Below, one piece after another: positions 1-13,900 of a DNA stretch of 64,000 bases. The position numbers and the translations under genes were made by a program. Position 1 is the first letter of the stretch, and each line of letters opens with the position of its first letter. The stretch lies in assembly GCA_018697195.1 (NCBI GenBank), contig CM031857.1, forward strand, positions 98,393,966 through 98,457,965, given 5' to 3'. Below the pieces are notes generated by a model, which searched no databases, was not told the DNA's origin, and worked only from the letters and a program-made list of their open reading frames with translations. This DNA is from Certhia americana (Eukaryota > Chordata > Aves > Passeriformes > Certhiidae).

Positions 1-300
1 ATGCAGGGCTCCTCTCCACGGGGAAGGAGAGGGGGCAGCCTTTGGGAAGGAGCGTAGTTGACTTCAGAACAGCGCGGTTGGGTGTGCTTTGCACCTTCTC
101 CGGGCTGCTAAGCATGTAATTTGTACCCTCTGAGAAGCGGCTTCTCCTCGAGTCCCACTCCCACGTAGCCAGCGAGACTCGGTGACACGCGGTGACCTCC
201 CGAGCGGGGAGCGCAGGACGCTCCGTGCTGAGCTCCCTGCCAGGGGCAAGGCGGGAGGTGCGAGCTACAGGAGCTGGAATTCTGAACTGCGCCACTCACG
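1..300. promoter_or_regulatory. CpG-island-like stretch at the window edge
   Basis: By eye this stretch is about 60% G+C and holds roughly twenty CpG dinucleotides in 300 bp, close to the number expected by chance. The AT-rich DNA that follows almost lacks CpG. In vertebrates such islands usually mark promoters or first exons, so a transcript may start here or just outside the window. A 124-codon minus-strand frame (108-482) and a 61-codon frame (64-249) cross it, but neither protein is recognisable and no splice site or start is decisive. The island is cut by the window edge, so its true size and the direction of any transcription cannot be judged. It could also be a GC-rich exon or an unmethylated intergenic island. 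Confidence 0.5.
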
Positions 301-1744
301 AAAAATAGCAAACTGAGCCTGCCATAAGGCAAGCAGATGGATGGGGCGCCCTTTGGTTCTTTCCAGCTACAGAAGTAATTCTTTTTTCTTGAGTCATGCC
401 TAGCAATGGTATAATTATTTTTGGACCACCACCAGGGCAGCACTGATATGACGGTTGTTTCTGTGGTACAACTGCTGGCCATTGCTTGTGGCAGAAGTAT
501 GAAACAGTGTGTTTAGACCCATTGCTCTTTATTTTTAGATGTTTGTCCAGCTCAATTTAAAATTTTCTTATTGCCTAGTAAGACAGTACAAGAGTCTGAG
601 TGCCCAAACTGAAACGCATTAATGGACTCTGAACCTTGATAAGCACCAAAAAGATTTTCTGTCAAAGATAACCGTGTAAGTCTGTGGGACGTTCCAAATG
701 TACTTTTTTTCCAATACCTTTGTCCAGACACCTGGGTATATTTCATAAACATTGCTGCCTACAGTTGTGTACTTTGAAAACAATTACTTTTTTTGGTGTA
801 TTATTCAAGTAGTAAACCAATACAGAACTCATCAATATTGATGTGATGATGATTTTTGCATTATTTTTATGTACTGATTGTATAATCATGTGGTTGCTGT
901 GTAGCGTTTTCAGAAATGGGACCTTAGGAGGCATCTTGAGTGACACTATTGGAATGGCTGGGTGAGGTTCCAGCATTTAATTTAGCTGAGGTGAGGGGAC
1001 TAATTCTTAGGCAGAGTGGTGAGTACAGAACTGAGGCTCTCCATACAGTGAGAACCATTTTCCTTTAAAAGACAGACACCAGTCTAAATTTTTCCATTTC
1101 TCTAGGCTGTATGTAACTGCTGCCATCTCTCCCATCCTCCTGTACTCACCTCCATATGGGATACTGCTTACATTCTTGTCTCCAAATGAAGTTTACTGCT
1201 TTTTAGCAGACCAATGACACTTCTCTGCTTCTGTGGTCCCATGAGAAGATGATTTTACTCCAGAATGAGCTACTAGGAGATGTTATGTATTGTGACTTTC
1301 ATCCTTTGGGGGAACTTATTTGCCTGACAGCTGATGACAGAAAATTTACTTTCCTTCTAAGATCTGCAGCAAACAGGAGACAGTACAAGAGACTCTAGTG
1401 CTGATTTTCAGGACACTTGAGCAGGATTGTAAAGCTGTATTCTCCCCTCTTCCCCTTGACACTAGCCATTGTAACATATGGTCAGCATTTGACATGGCCG
1501 CAGCTGAGCAGCTCCCATTTAGATCTGGGCTGCATCTGCCTCCAGAGACTCAGGTGGAATGTGAGCCATCTGTCTAATGCTAAATGCAGAGACAGCCCAG
1601 GGACTGTGCCCTTATATGACTTTTTCTTTTATTTCCTTTAAATAAATAGATTAATCATTCTTGATCTTACAAGTTTGAAAACAATGGAGGGTTACAAACT
1701 ACAGCTGGGAAAATGTTTTGGGGTGCTCCTAAGTATAATAAGCT
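301..1744. other. Non-coding stretch, nothing recognised
   Basis: AT-rich sequence with stop codons in all frames at short intervals. I see no exon, RNA gene or mobile element that I can support. Confidence 0.5.
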
Positions 1745-1915
1745 TATTGACATATGGGAGTAAGTCCAGTGGAGAGCAACTAGGGACTGGAGCATATGAT
1801 AATAAGAGAAAACACTGCAAGAGTGTCTGGGTTTGTGCAGCTTGAAGCAAACACAGCCTTAATGGGATGTTACAGAGAAGATACAAGTCTTTCCACCTAC
1901 AAGATGCAACTGCTG
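1745..1915 (+). mobile_element. Diverged CR1 LINE fragment
   Basis: Several word matches appear in the order found in the region upstream of the 3' end of avian CR1 elements: a 'gtccagtggagagcaacta' segment, then 'ggactggagcatatgat', then 'gtgtctgggtttgtgcagct' and 'tgaagc', then a degraded 'cttaatgggatgtta'. In CR1 this block encodes no protein signature visible here. The recognition rests on nucleotide similarity recalled from the family consensus. Divergence is considerable and the fragment lacks the octamer tail, so it is an old truncated copy whose limits are approximate. Confidence 0.55.
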
Positions 1916-1960
1916 TATATCAGAAAAAAGCTTATGATAATCAGGATAGTCAACATTGAA

Positions 1961-4900
1961 AGCAGAGGGGACCTTGACCACAGGAGATCCTCAATGCTCC
2001 AAGGCTCCAAGCATCCAAATGCAATGCTCTGCTTTGGGTGAAGTTTAGGAGAAGATGACCTGCAGACCTCCTTTGCAAACTAAATGATTTGATAGTAATT
2101 TAACACACGGCATGAAGGCAGGAAACTAGCAGCTGCATGCTAGGGGATGGCATGAGCACAGGGAGCTAAAGTCATACATAATTTATATCATATGATCATT
2201 GTGGCATGAACTATTTCCCTGCTCTTCAACCAGGTGTGTTACTAGACTAACACTATCAGATCAGATCAGTGCTGCAGTGGTTCTTGTAATGCATTACTTG
2301 GTTGTGGCTTGCCAGTCACTTCCTTTTCTCCAAGCAGTGAGATAAATATTGGCAATGTAGTGACTGTTTTGGCATTATTTGCACCAGGTAGGCAATACCA
2401 AGTTACATAACCACTGCAGCTGTGTTCATATCTAGTTATGTGTAACTGTACCCTCCTGCAGTGACTATGGGTACACCAGCCTCAACCTTCAGCATTTAAA
2501 AGCTTGTGAAAATATTAAGGCAAACACATGTATTACTTGCATTTCAATCTTCTTACTCAGTGTATGAGCATCACTTTTTCCCTGTGCAGTCCCATGATGA
2601 CCATCAATTCACTGCCTGTGGCAGGGACTTCCTTCTCACTCTGATGTCTGAAACAGGGAATATCCATCAAAGACCTTACATACCCGAGAAGCTAAAGACA
2701 CCCTTTCCTGCTTGAGACCACAAACCCAAGCCTGTACCCATATCAACCAGTGTCCTTGACCTATTTCCTTCTGCAGATATCCTTGTCCTAGAACCCAGAA
2801 TGCTGTGAGCTTGCAGAGTCACTTACCATTTGATCATAATTTAAGAGACATTTGGCTGGAATTTACTCTCTCTCTTTTTCTCTCTCATGACATCTCAAAG
2901 TTCTTTCCAGCCCTGTCTTCCAGAGTTATGCAGAATAAAACATAAATCAAAAGTACTATTTCAGCCAGGTTAATGTTTAATTATTAGGCTTAAGAATTCA
3001 CATATGAGAAGGACATGAAATAAAGGAGTCAGAGGCCATGAAGAGGGAACTTTGGGCATGCTGGGAGAAGAACACATATAATCTGTTCATTATAAATGCT
3101 GGAAGCCTGTATTGACTCTATAAGCATTCAGACATCTGGAGAACTACATATGTTGCAAAGAATATTGAAATCCTCACTGAAAACCAAAATTTTTTGCTGT
3201 CAAGCTGGAAGATGTTATTTTATTGCACAAGACAATGACAAATAAGTTCACAACCCTTGACCTGGAAGTCTAATAAAACACTATAGCTAACACAGTATCA
3301 GACAATGTATAAAAAATGATAAAAAAGATAAACAGGAAAGGGGCATGACTTCATAGATGCATGAGTAATGAGTAATTTAAGGGACCCTGGAGTAGTTTCT
3401 GCCAGTTTCATCAGGCACATCATTCAGCAGCACCTTAAATCCAGCCACTGTTTCTGGCCATCTGGTTCAGGCGCTCTTCTGCTGAATGGGAGTCAAGCAG
3501 ACAAGGAAGAAACTTGCCCCATTAGCTCTATTTAGTGACATGAGTCAGGCTTTTCTTATCTGGAAGAACTTCTGCTTCACCCCATTTGTTGCAAGTGTGA
3601 GGGTGAGGGGGTGACATCTGGCTAGGAAAGCAGTTGTGTGAGCATTGTGGGGTCCACCAGTGCTGCTTTCAAGACGAATCAGAGGCTAAGAAGTAGGTGC
3701 TCAGTGAATGTCATAGCTTCTACCCAGCAAGGTTTTCCCTCCCACCATCCCCTCATGTCAGTTTGATCCTTGAGCCCGTGGGTGTAGGCTTGGATCACCA
3801 TGGCACTGTCACAGACAGGGTGCTGCCATTGAGTCACCAGCTGCCACACACAGTGACCATCAGTCCACCAAGCAATAAACTGAGTAATATTTGATATCAT
3901 AAAGAGAAAGACAACACAAATAACACACGGCTGTACCTGGTGCTCCCAGATCTCCTTACTCTTTAATTCCACTGGAAATCCTCCATGGGTGTTATGATCA
4001 AGACCAGGCTTTGAGCTACCCCTTAGGTGATCATAGGACTGGGAGGTGCCACTGACACTGAAAAGTTTTGCTTTTAACATTTTGTCCCTGAGAGTGCTGC
4101 TTCTCATCTTTTAGGTGCTTATGGCATGCAAACAAAGGTCGATGGTTAACCTCAGCTGTCTGACGATCATAATCGTAACTGCCAGTGACATTTGTCAAGA
4201 GTTTTGTTCTCAAGCACAGAGAGCACTGAAGTGTGACAGGAAGCAAGGAGAAAATGTGCACAAAAACAGGAAAAGGAGGGGAAATGGGCATGAGTTTAAG
4301 AGGCTGGGGCTACACTGGGTGAGGTGGAAGGCCAGACTGAGCCTCAGAATGGTAAAGGTGAGGTGGCATATGATCTCAGATAAGATGCAGGAGCTAATAC
4401 TACAGGCAGCAGTGCTATTAACTACTAGGAGTGATAACTCCTAGAATAGTAACTACAGGCAGCACTCAGGCTGTCCTGTTCCTTCCATCAGCTGTGCACT
4501 TCTCCCTGCCCTGAGGGTGCCACAGAGGTTTGTGAGGAGATGGAGCTGGGAATCTTCATTTTCATCCTGTGAAAATGTTTGTGATTTCAGACCAGCCAGC
4601 TGGGAATAGAGGAAAGAGCCAGTTCCAAAATGAATGAAAACTCCTAGATTTGGTACAGGAGTAACCTTTCTCTGTAGACTGCTACAAAGAAAAATTAAGA
4701 ATTCAACATTTTCTCAGGACAAAGAGTTTGTCAGAAAATATTGTCCTTATTTAAGGTACTGTCCTTGTTTAAGTAATCAGAGAAAGATCTTTCCTCATTC
4801 CAGGGACTTGGAGAGGACAATCCTTACACCTTCTTCCTGGAGATACGTATTTGGTCTCCAGCAACAGCTTGGGCAGGTCTCTGGAGCTCGTGGTCTCTGA

Positions 4901-7900
4901 AGAAGCCCATGAGCATGTGCAGAGGTGGGAAACCACTAACCTTGCTCTACAAATCAACTGCAGTCACAGAGTGATGATATACCCCTGTTGAATCCCAAGG
5001 AATGGGATGAAACTCAGGAAAATCAATCAGCTCTAATTTCCCAGATGCTGATAATTAAAAAACTAAGGCAAATGAGGCTAAAAGTTTTTCAGTACAGAGA
5101 ATGATGAATGCAATCTGCTGATGCTGCTGCTGTTTCTGCTATTATTACTAATTATGAAGAGTAACTCTCTTTTATTTCAATTGCTTTTGAATGGTTACCC
5201 TGGTAGAAGCTGGATCAACTGCTTTTCCAGATAGGAGGATTTTTCTGACCCCCTGTGCTGTGGTGTGTCAGTGGAATGTAAGGCATGGAGCCCCTGTCCT
5301 GCTGAATAGTAATCAAGTGACTATATTTCTCTGGGAATCCTGCTTCCTGCTGTCACCAGCACTGCTCATGTGCCTGGCAGGGAGCTCCACAAGCCTGTGA
5401 CAAGGAAATAGCCAGTCCCATAGAAGAGAATTCCTTCAGAATTTTGAAACGAGAAATGCAGCATGCATACCCTCCAAAGCCTCTGTCCTGTGAGAGAAAA
5501 AAACCAAAGTGTCACCACATGCGTGGGGCACTGTCCTAGGGAAAGCAATAGATTTCCTCCTGCTGTGGACTTCCTGCTGCAGTTGTAGGGCTGTGCAAAG
5601 GGAGGCACTACACAGCCCAGCACAAGGCAGATGAGAAAAAAGGCCATATGACTTGGGCACATTGCTGTTGGTTCATTCTCACCACTTGCTTGTCCTTCTG
5701 CTGGGGTAAGGTGTGTTGAAAGCAAAACCATTGACTTCCTGCAAATCAGTCAGGCTGGCACTGTGTTTTGCTGGAGGCACTGCTTGTGGGGGAGGAGGCA
5801 TTCATGGGGGACAGGAGGTGTATGGCACCCATCCAGGATAAGAGAGACCTGCCCTCCTGAGCAACCTGTGGGACATTACCTAGGAGCTCTTTCAGCACCC
5901 TTCAGCCTTACTCAGATCCCTGCAATTCAGTCTGAGGCCAGTTGCGGCTTACACCGCTTGCTCAGTGGTGCCAGCCAAACCTGGAGCACCAAGTTTTCAA
6001 CTCAGTGCACTCACTGAGCCCTTTCACACTGTAAAACGCAGTGACAGATGTGGTGGAGATACTTGCACTACCTTCCCACTCCTCAGCAGTGACAGCACTT
6101 GGGCCCCAGGGTGCTCATAAACATTCATGGGTGCTGCCTACACCAAGAAAGACACTCATCTGCCCTCTGCCCCCAAGGTGGGAGTCTAATAGGAATTATT
6201 TGAGACACTGATCTTTTGTGAGACAGGCAAGAAAAATGCCCTAAGTAACAGCTTTGATAGCATTTAAAACGAATGCCCAGCCAGTAGCACACATCTCAGC
6301 AGAGTTTACCTGAAAATAACTGCATTTTCATTTAATTTTCATGTAGAGTGCTGAAACAACAGGTTTGTTAAAATTTTACTCCTTTTTCTCAGTGGCACCT
6401 GCTTTCCTGCTCCATGCTTAATCTCTCTTGTACTCTAGCTAGTTTTTAATCAATTGTGGTATAACTTCACATAGGCAGGGACATGCAAAGTGCTTTGGTC
6501 CTTCTACCACTTTGCTAATAAGTGCTCTGAGAGTGTTTGCTGAAGCTTGCACTGCATTTAAGCCAGTTTCAGCTCAACTGCAGAATCCTACTTTGTCAAA
6601 TAAAACTGTTGAGACAAGCCTGAGTCGGCTCAGTCTTTTGTTTTCAAACAATGCAACATAGAAGCATATGCATCTTACTTTAGCAAAGAGAAAAAAAAAA
6701 GGGCAGGAAGGCAAAAGAGATGCTTGAAATATTTTCCTGAACTACACAATGATGAGTACTTCCGTGTTTGGTGCAATCTCTTTCTCTGGCCAAACATGGT
6801 AAGGAAGTGACTCTGCTCCCCACAGCACACTCTTGCAAATATCTCCTTTCAGCTGCTGGAGGAAGAGAGGAGGCTGCGTGTCTCTGCTGCTGTGAGCTTG
6901 AGCTCAGAGAAAGCCAGTAGTCCACAAACACACTGTCTTTGTATCAAATCAAGGAGGAAGTGATTAAAAATGATTTATTTCAAAGATACATACAGATCAC
7001 TGAATTGTTCTTTGTTTATCCCAAATGTGATAATAAAAAGAAGATTAGGGTTAGGATTTCAACAAATCCATAATCTAAAAGCAAGCAAAGGGGTCTTACC
7101 AGCCTACCCTAATACAAGGCAGGGATTCAAACACCTGGGGCTGGTGACAACCCCTTTCTGGCTTCTAGACTTTCTGTCCACTCCTGATCACAGGAACGCA
7201 GCACCTAACACTTGCACAGAACCACATCTGTTTCACATTTGAGGCTCAGCAGCTGCTCTGACCCCTTACACTGAGGCTGCACTGTCAACCCAAAACCAAC
7301 ATTTCACCAGGGGACCTGCTTTAGAACACGTCATCGCCCTGGTGTGTTTCTCACTAAGATCTGGGAGCAGTGTGGAGAGGAAGAGAGTAGTTCATTGCTG
7401 TGGCTTTTGCCCTTCACCTGTCTATGGCTTCTGCTGCCTGTATCCAACTTCCCAGTGCTCAGCTCTATGCCTCCGAATTTGGCCACCTGAATTGGTAACT
7501 TCAGTTGTGCTAATCTGTGAGCTGGAGCCTCTCCCTTTTGTCAAATAAATGAACAGTATATAATTTTATTGCATGGTGTGGAAGGCCTTGCATTCATCCA
7601 TTTTCATTGCATTCACTCAATTTCTGGTGGAACCTGGCCTGAGTAGAGCTTTGGAGCCCAGCAGATCACAAGCACTGCTGAAGGGATGTGTCTGGCTCTG
7701 GGTCTGGCTCCTGACTGTGAGCACACCCAGGGACCTGGTGAGGTGATGCTGAGCTGGCAAAGGCAGCCATGGAGTCCTACATCTAGGAGTGACCTATGTT
7801 AGAGTTTTGATTTGCTGAATAAAGGCCATCTGTCTCTGAACACCAAGCAGGTTTCCTTGACTATAAGAAAATTAAGTTAAAGCCCTCTCTGCATCAAGTC

Positions 7901-10900
7901 ACCAAAGGCATCATCTTTTACTAGTCACAGAAGAGAGGTCTGTAAAATCAGAGGAGGATAAAAAATATCGGGAGCAGTAGACTTTGTTTTGCTTAACAAA
8001 GCACTGAGTGGCACAAAGTGAAAACAATAACTGAAAGAGAAGAAGGCTGGTAAGGGAAACCTGTGGACTACAGGACAAGAGGAAGGCTGGGATCTGTTGA
8101 TTTGGACCCAGTATTTCAGCTGGGCTCTGCTCAAAGCCACCCTGTCTGTCAGGGAAAAACAATGTTTCTGAAAGATAGGGAGAGATATCTTTAGGCACAA
8201 GGAAAGGAATACCCACAGAAGTCAGCTCTATTTCTATCTCATATTCAGAGCTGCCAAGTTTCATACTCAACTATAAATCTATTGCTTTCTAACTATAAAA
8301 CTGCCTTTTTGTGTTTTAATAGGAAATTATCTGAGAATTTAACTGAATGGCATTTTCAGATGATTTAAGAAAAGGCTGTTGATTGTTGATCTCCATAAAT
8401 GGTTTGGTAAATAAATACAAAACTGAATAAAAAGATGATTTGATGTTTCCAGTGACAATTTGGTGGCAATTTTAAGATATATAATAGTTCTGCATGGAAA
8501 ATACATTTCTTTTTATATCATGGCTGGCAGGAATAATTTCCTACTTTTTTCTTTATTTTTCTGGAAATTCATTGAAGAAATTTTGTGGTTTGGTATTAAC
8601 AATGTTGTATCAAAAAAACTCATTGACTACTGCTTTTTGCTCCCATTAATAACACCTTCTGGAGGTAGTTCTTGAAAACTGCATAATGTATTGTAAACCA
8701 GATCACTACCCTGATACTTTAAAAGGTAATTTATGACTGCAATATCCTGTGAAGGTTAGCTGTTTCAAAATTCTCACACTTACAGTTTACTAACACAATT
8801 TATTTCCAAGTCTTACAAAGAGAGTGAGAAATAGAGGATGGGAGAAGTTATGATAAATATCTGCTATACAATTTCCAAGGTATTGTTTAACTTGCAAGTC
8901 ACACTTGGTAGCTGCTCAATAGAAAAACAATATTTTAGCCAAAGTTAAACTTTTTAAAAATATACTGCATTTAGTATTTTCTATCTAGTTATTTTCATTA
9001 TTTTCCTATTATTTACTATTGCCATTATGCATTTAAGAATGCATTATTCTTACTATTATTCTCAATGTATAGTGAGTAGAGATAGCCCAACTTCAGTAAT
9101 TTGTGTATACCAGAAAACATGAAAAAATTACATTTATACATCCTAAGTATGCATCTTCTGATTTTTAATTGAAACATGTTGAACAATAAACTGTCCAACA
9201 GCCTCACCCTAGAATACAAGAGGTCTTACCTTCATTATTACTTCTGTCAAAAGCAAAAACCTGTGTTTTTAAACCCAGAAGAATATTTTACTGAACACTT
9301 GTTTACTAGTCTTTCTGTGAATAACTTAATGTGCCTTAAGCATTGCTGAAATGTAATAGCAGCTATTTATGTAATGAGGAGAGAGGGTTTCACGCAGGAA
9401 TTAGTGTGGGGAAGAGATGAACATGTCACAGGGAGCCACAATGAGCCATTCTTCAGGAATGCATTTGGAAACCTATGCAATCCAATTCTTTTATTATTCA
9501 CCTGGGTACAAGAACACGTAATGGTCTAACATGTACATGAACAAGGTCTAAGTTTGAGACATTTGTCAATAATTTGAAGTGGAGTAGGGTCACTAATGCT
9601 GAAAAGGATGGAGCATCATCCATCAGAGAGGGGCAGAGGACCCATCAGAGCAGCAGAAACAGAGTGAATTGCAGAAGCACAAAGTGCAAAGCCATGAGCA
9701 TGGACTCATGGACAGGGTCCCTGTGGCAGAGGCTGCAGGGAAGAGAGGAGGAATGTGGAATGGTGGCTGAAGATCTGTGAACCACCAGTGTGATACTGCT
9801 GGGATTCAATCTCAGGGACTCTGAAAAGCAGGATTGAATGTCTGGGGTAGTCCCAGGTGGTCCTTTTCCTTCCTTGCATTGCTCCACTTCTATGATACAT
9901 CAATCCAAGCATGTTCGCAGAAAAATGGAAGCTTTAGTACAAATATATATGTGTATATGTAACACTACCTGGAGAATACCATAGTCTTTTTTATATTTGA
10001 AAAAAATAAAGGGGGAATTTAAACTCAAACACGACCAGAGAAATTCTACCAAGGTGGTGAGGAAACTGAGAGTAACAAATGAGAAGAGATTATTCGATCT
10101 GGCTTTATTTTGCTAAGCAGAAAGGAAAGAATAGGATTACTTCTCACATTACTCAAAGAGTATATACGAAAGAAGTAGAAGATTGGGGGTAAGTAGAGGA
10201 TAACAATAGTGGTACAATCTGTTCTGGATTTAGAAACTGAACTTGTTAAACCTTACCTGCCATCTTCCTTCTTAATGAGTGACCAGTTCTGGGAAGATGT
10301 GTGAGGGGATTTCTACCTTTGTCTTTAGCCTGAGAGGCTGGACTCAGGGATGATAAGATGGGTGAGCACTGCTGGCAGCTACTTTGCTGATTTGCTCAAG
10401 GTTAGACTAATTATCTGAGCTGGGGTCATAAACCAATTTTACCCATCAGTTCAGGAGGGACTTCTGGGAGAGGGAAAATGCAAAGTTTGAAGAAATAGAG
10501 ATGAGAATTCTCAACTGGCACTTATAAAGTCACTAACAAAGCACCCAGAGTAGTAAAACTGGAGTTTGATTTCTCATTTTCCCTGTAAACCTGTATGATT
10601 TGCCCCTGTATTTGAATGGGGATGCTGAAAAGGCTTTTGTGGCTTGTGGAGAAGGCAATGATCAGGCTGGACAGCACTTTTCCTGCTGTCCAGTGACATA
10701 GTCACCCCTGTGACTATGGGCTGTTGGTCAGCCTCAGGCTGGATTCGGTTCTGGGTGCCTGGTTGCCTGGAAGAGTTGCTGTGGTTGGGACACTTTGTGC
10801 CTGGGTTTTGTGAAAGAAGCATCTGGGGACCCTCAGGAAGAACTGAGTGAAGGTGTGCTAGCCTTGGTGCAGTGTTGGTGATCCATCCTGCCAGCTGGTC

Positions 10901-13900
10901 TGCAAGAAATTAAAGAATTCAGAGGCCAGTCCCATGACAAATGACGACTTACATTTCCTAGAGCTCCAGGCGTTTTCTCAAAGGTATCACAAGAACTGAA
11001 CTGGCCCCATCCTGCACAGCTTATAAGATGAGCTCACACAGGGTAATTGCTGACTTACATACAATGAAGCACAATACCAGGAGAAGCACTCAAGCCCTCA
11101 GCCCTCTTCAGGGTACTGACACTTCAGACACAGATAAGAGAGAGAGGTTTTATTACATTATCAGCCTGGGAAAGAACTAGATAAAAGGATGAGGAGAGCC
11201 ATTGCCAGCTTGAGGAACTAATGTTTGTAGAATTGGACTGCAAACCAATGTACCTCAGGAGCTGAGACCTGAGCTATTGCTCTGGATTGCCCTGATAACC
11301 AGCTCATTCACCATACTGCTTGCTCTTTCTCTACCTCTCTCATTTTTCAGGAGTTCAAAAACAGTTCAATGTATCTCTAGGCAGGGTATTTCATAAGGAA
11401 AAAGAAAAAGACCTGAAAACATAGTCCATTCCTTGGTGAGGCGTGTCTTATTTTACATATGTCTAGCAGAATAGCTAGGTGACTGAAATATATTATTAAG
11501 AATAATTGCTGGTGATGAGCAATTGCAGACTACCTTTTAAAATGCACCCTTTTATGGAAGCAAAAATGGCTGCAAAAATAAGGAAAAATAACATTTCATA
11601 GATTTTTTTTTTAATTGAATGCACTGAGTATACCACAGTAGAATGCATACCAATGTAATAAAAATGGTATTTTACACTAAGGATTTAGTCTTTTTTGAAC
11701 CTGCAAAATATCATGCTGTATTGCAACAACCATTGACAATAAACATCACACTGACTCTGTAAGAATCATTTATATGCTAATATCAAATATGGCTTGGGCT
11801 TAATTCATTCCATTTCAGCTTAGATTGAAAAGATTATTTTTATCAGAATCACAAGCAGATGAATTCGTAAGAATATTAAATGAAATTCACAATTACCAAG
11901 GGGGAAAAAATGTGGAAGGAATAGTATTTTGGAGTGACTTGCTGAAACTGAACTTCTGTGGATAAGTGTATCCATCTTCTGGATGTGCCTGTTGTGCCTG
12001 CTATTTTTTAAAATTTTCTATTTCAGGTGCTTATATGCACTAAAAAAATTATTTATCCATAAAGCTTACAGTAGAGTTTAAATTTTGAAGCCAAGTACTT
12101 ACCTCAGGAAATATCCATTGCTTTTTAATCCAATCCAGCTGCATTTTGTAGTATTCATATTTTCAGTGAAGTTTGCTAACTTTGTTTTAAACAGAGCATT
12201 CAAAGAAGCAGCATATTAACAAGGAAAATATAAGAATCTCAATAACCTGGTATTTTGCAGTGCTGTGCTTAAATTTAGTCACTGGGCTCATGATTTCAGG
12301 TATTGTTCCCTTATATTTGCTGGGAGAAAGAAGTCTTGTTATCTTTCAGAACTTTAGATCCAAGCAGCAATAATGTACAAAACTGGAGTCAAGACTGAGA
12401 GTGTATTTGAAAAAAAATGGGTGCACAGTACCATTTTACTTCACAGTGATATTTTAATAACATGTTCTGAATCACTTAGTGCTAATGTGCAGAATTTGTG
12501 ATTGATAAATTTCAAAGTTTAAGTTTTGCAACAGTGTCTGGAGACTCTGAATTCCTGATTTGTAACATTTTCAAATATCTCATTTTTTACTGCATCAGCT
12601 GTTCTGGAAATCAGCATTTTTCTGGGCAAGGTGGAATAACCCAGTGCATGTTTTTCTGAAGAGGATGAGAAGCTCACTCAAGCCCTCTTTCTACATATGT
12701 GTGTAGTTCAGGGAGTGATATTCTTTCTAGGGCAGGGACAGGCAGTCAAGGCAGTTCCATTTTCAAGCAGAACAGATATTTGCAAAATGAACATCAGTTC
12801 TTAGACTTGTGTGTGTTCTGCAACATGTAATATAAAGACTACAAAACCTGAGGCAATGGGCATAAGGGATATGCAATGCAATGGGTTTCATTTTGTAAAG
12901 CAGATTTGAAGGAAAGCCACAATTTAAAATTTATATTGCTGCCTTCCTTTTCTGACCATTTCCTAGCAACCCAGCACCAATGCTTGTTTACCCAGGACAG
13001 AGGGAGACTCAAGAAGGCTGAGGGAGGCTGACCCATCTGTGTCACAGGGTTTTTGTCCTCTGAAGTTTCTCCATCACTGCTCACTCCTTTGCAAGTTTTT
13101 CTACAGTCTGTACCTGACCTACAGAGGCAAAGAAAGGGTCACTGGATCAACAGCTCAGAGCTAATAATAGCTTCTGACTAACTTTGAGAGGCTGTGGTAT
13201 ACACCTACCCTGTATCACTGTGCTGAGCATCCTGCCTGAGAAGCCAGGAAACTTGAAAATCAACAGCCTTGCCCCTGACAGCCAGATAATCCTGGAGCTG
13301 CAGAGGTTGCCTTGCAGTGGGAGGCCCTGAGGTCTGGTGCAGCTGGAGCAGCTACAGGAGCCTGAAACAAAAGCTGAGCACTATGGAACTACAGGGTGGG
13401 CACTGGAAACTTGCCTGCAACTTGGTAGTAATCTGTGGGGTGGGCTCAAGTATTAAATACATTAGAGAGCTAAGGACAAAGTAAAAATGTTCAGATTGAT
13501 GCTTTCCCCAACTATTTTCTTCTAAGGATGGAGTAGGGTTGTGCCTGTCTCCTAAAAGGAGGTGCTGAGCACACAGTGGTGAATGAAGGCAGACATGCTG
13601 CTCTTACACCATGTGTGACTACTGCCTGCACTGCTGGACTCCCTTTCGTTGCTCACAGCCCTGGCCAGGAGCTGCAGCCACCCCTTTTACAGCCAACAGC
13701 AGTGGTACTTGGCCATGATACACCTGGGAACCAGGTTTCTCATTCATCCTCCTGGATTTATGCAGCAGTCCTTCTACATCTCTGCCCGTGCAGTCAGCCT
13801 TAAAGGACAGAAACAAAATCCAGCTCAAGGGAGTCAGGGATTTTGATTCTCTTTGTGCAGCTGGAGAAGTTCTAACACAGTAAACTCCCCAGTTAGCAAA

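Noticed and set aside
3679..4107. 142-codon minus-strand frame
   Set aside because: The translation has no family signature and no splice or promoter context; it is compatible with chance.
7043..7054. Interstitial telomere-like TTAGGGTTAGG
   Set aside because: Fewer than two full units; expected by chance in a window this size.
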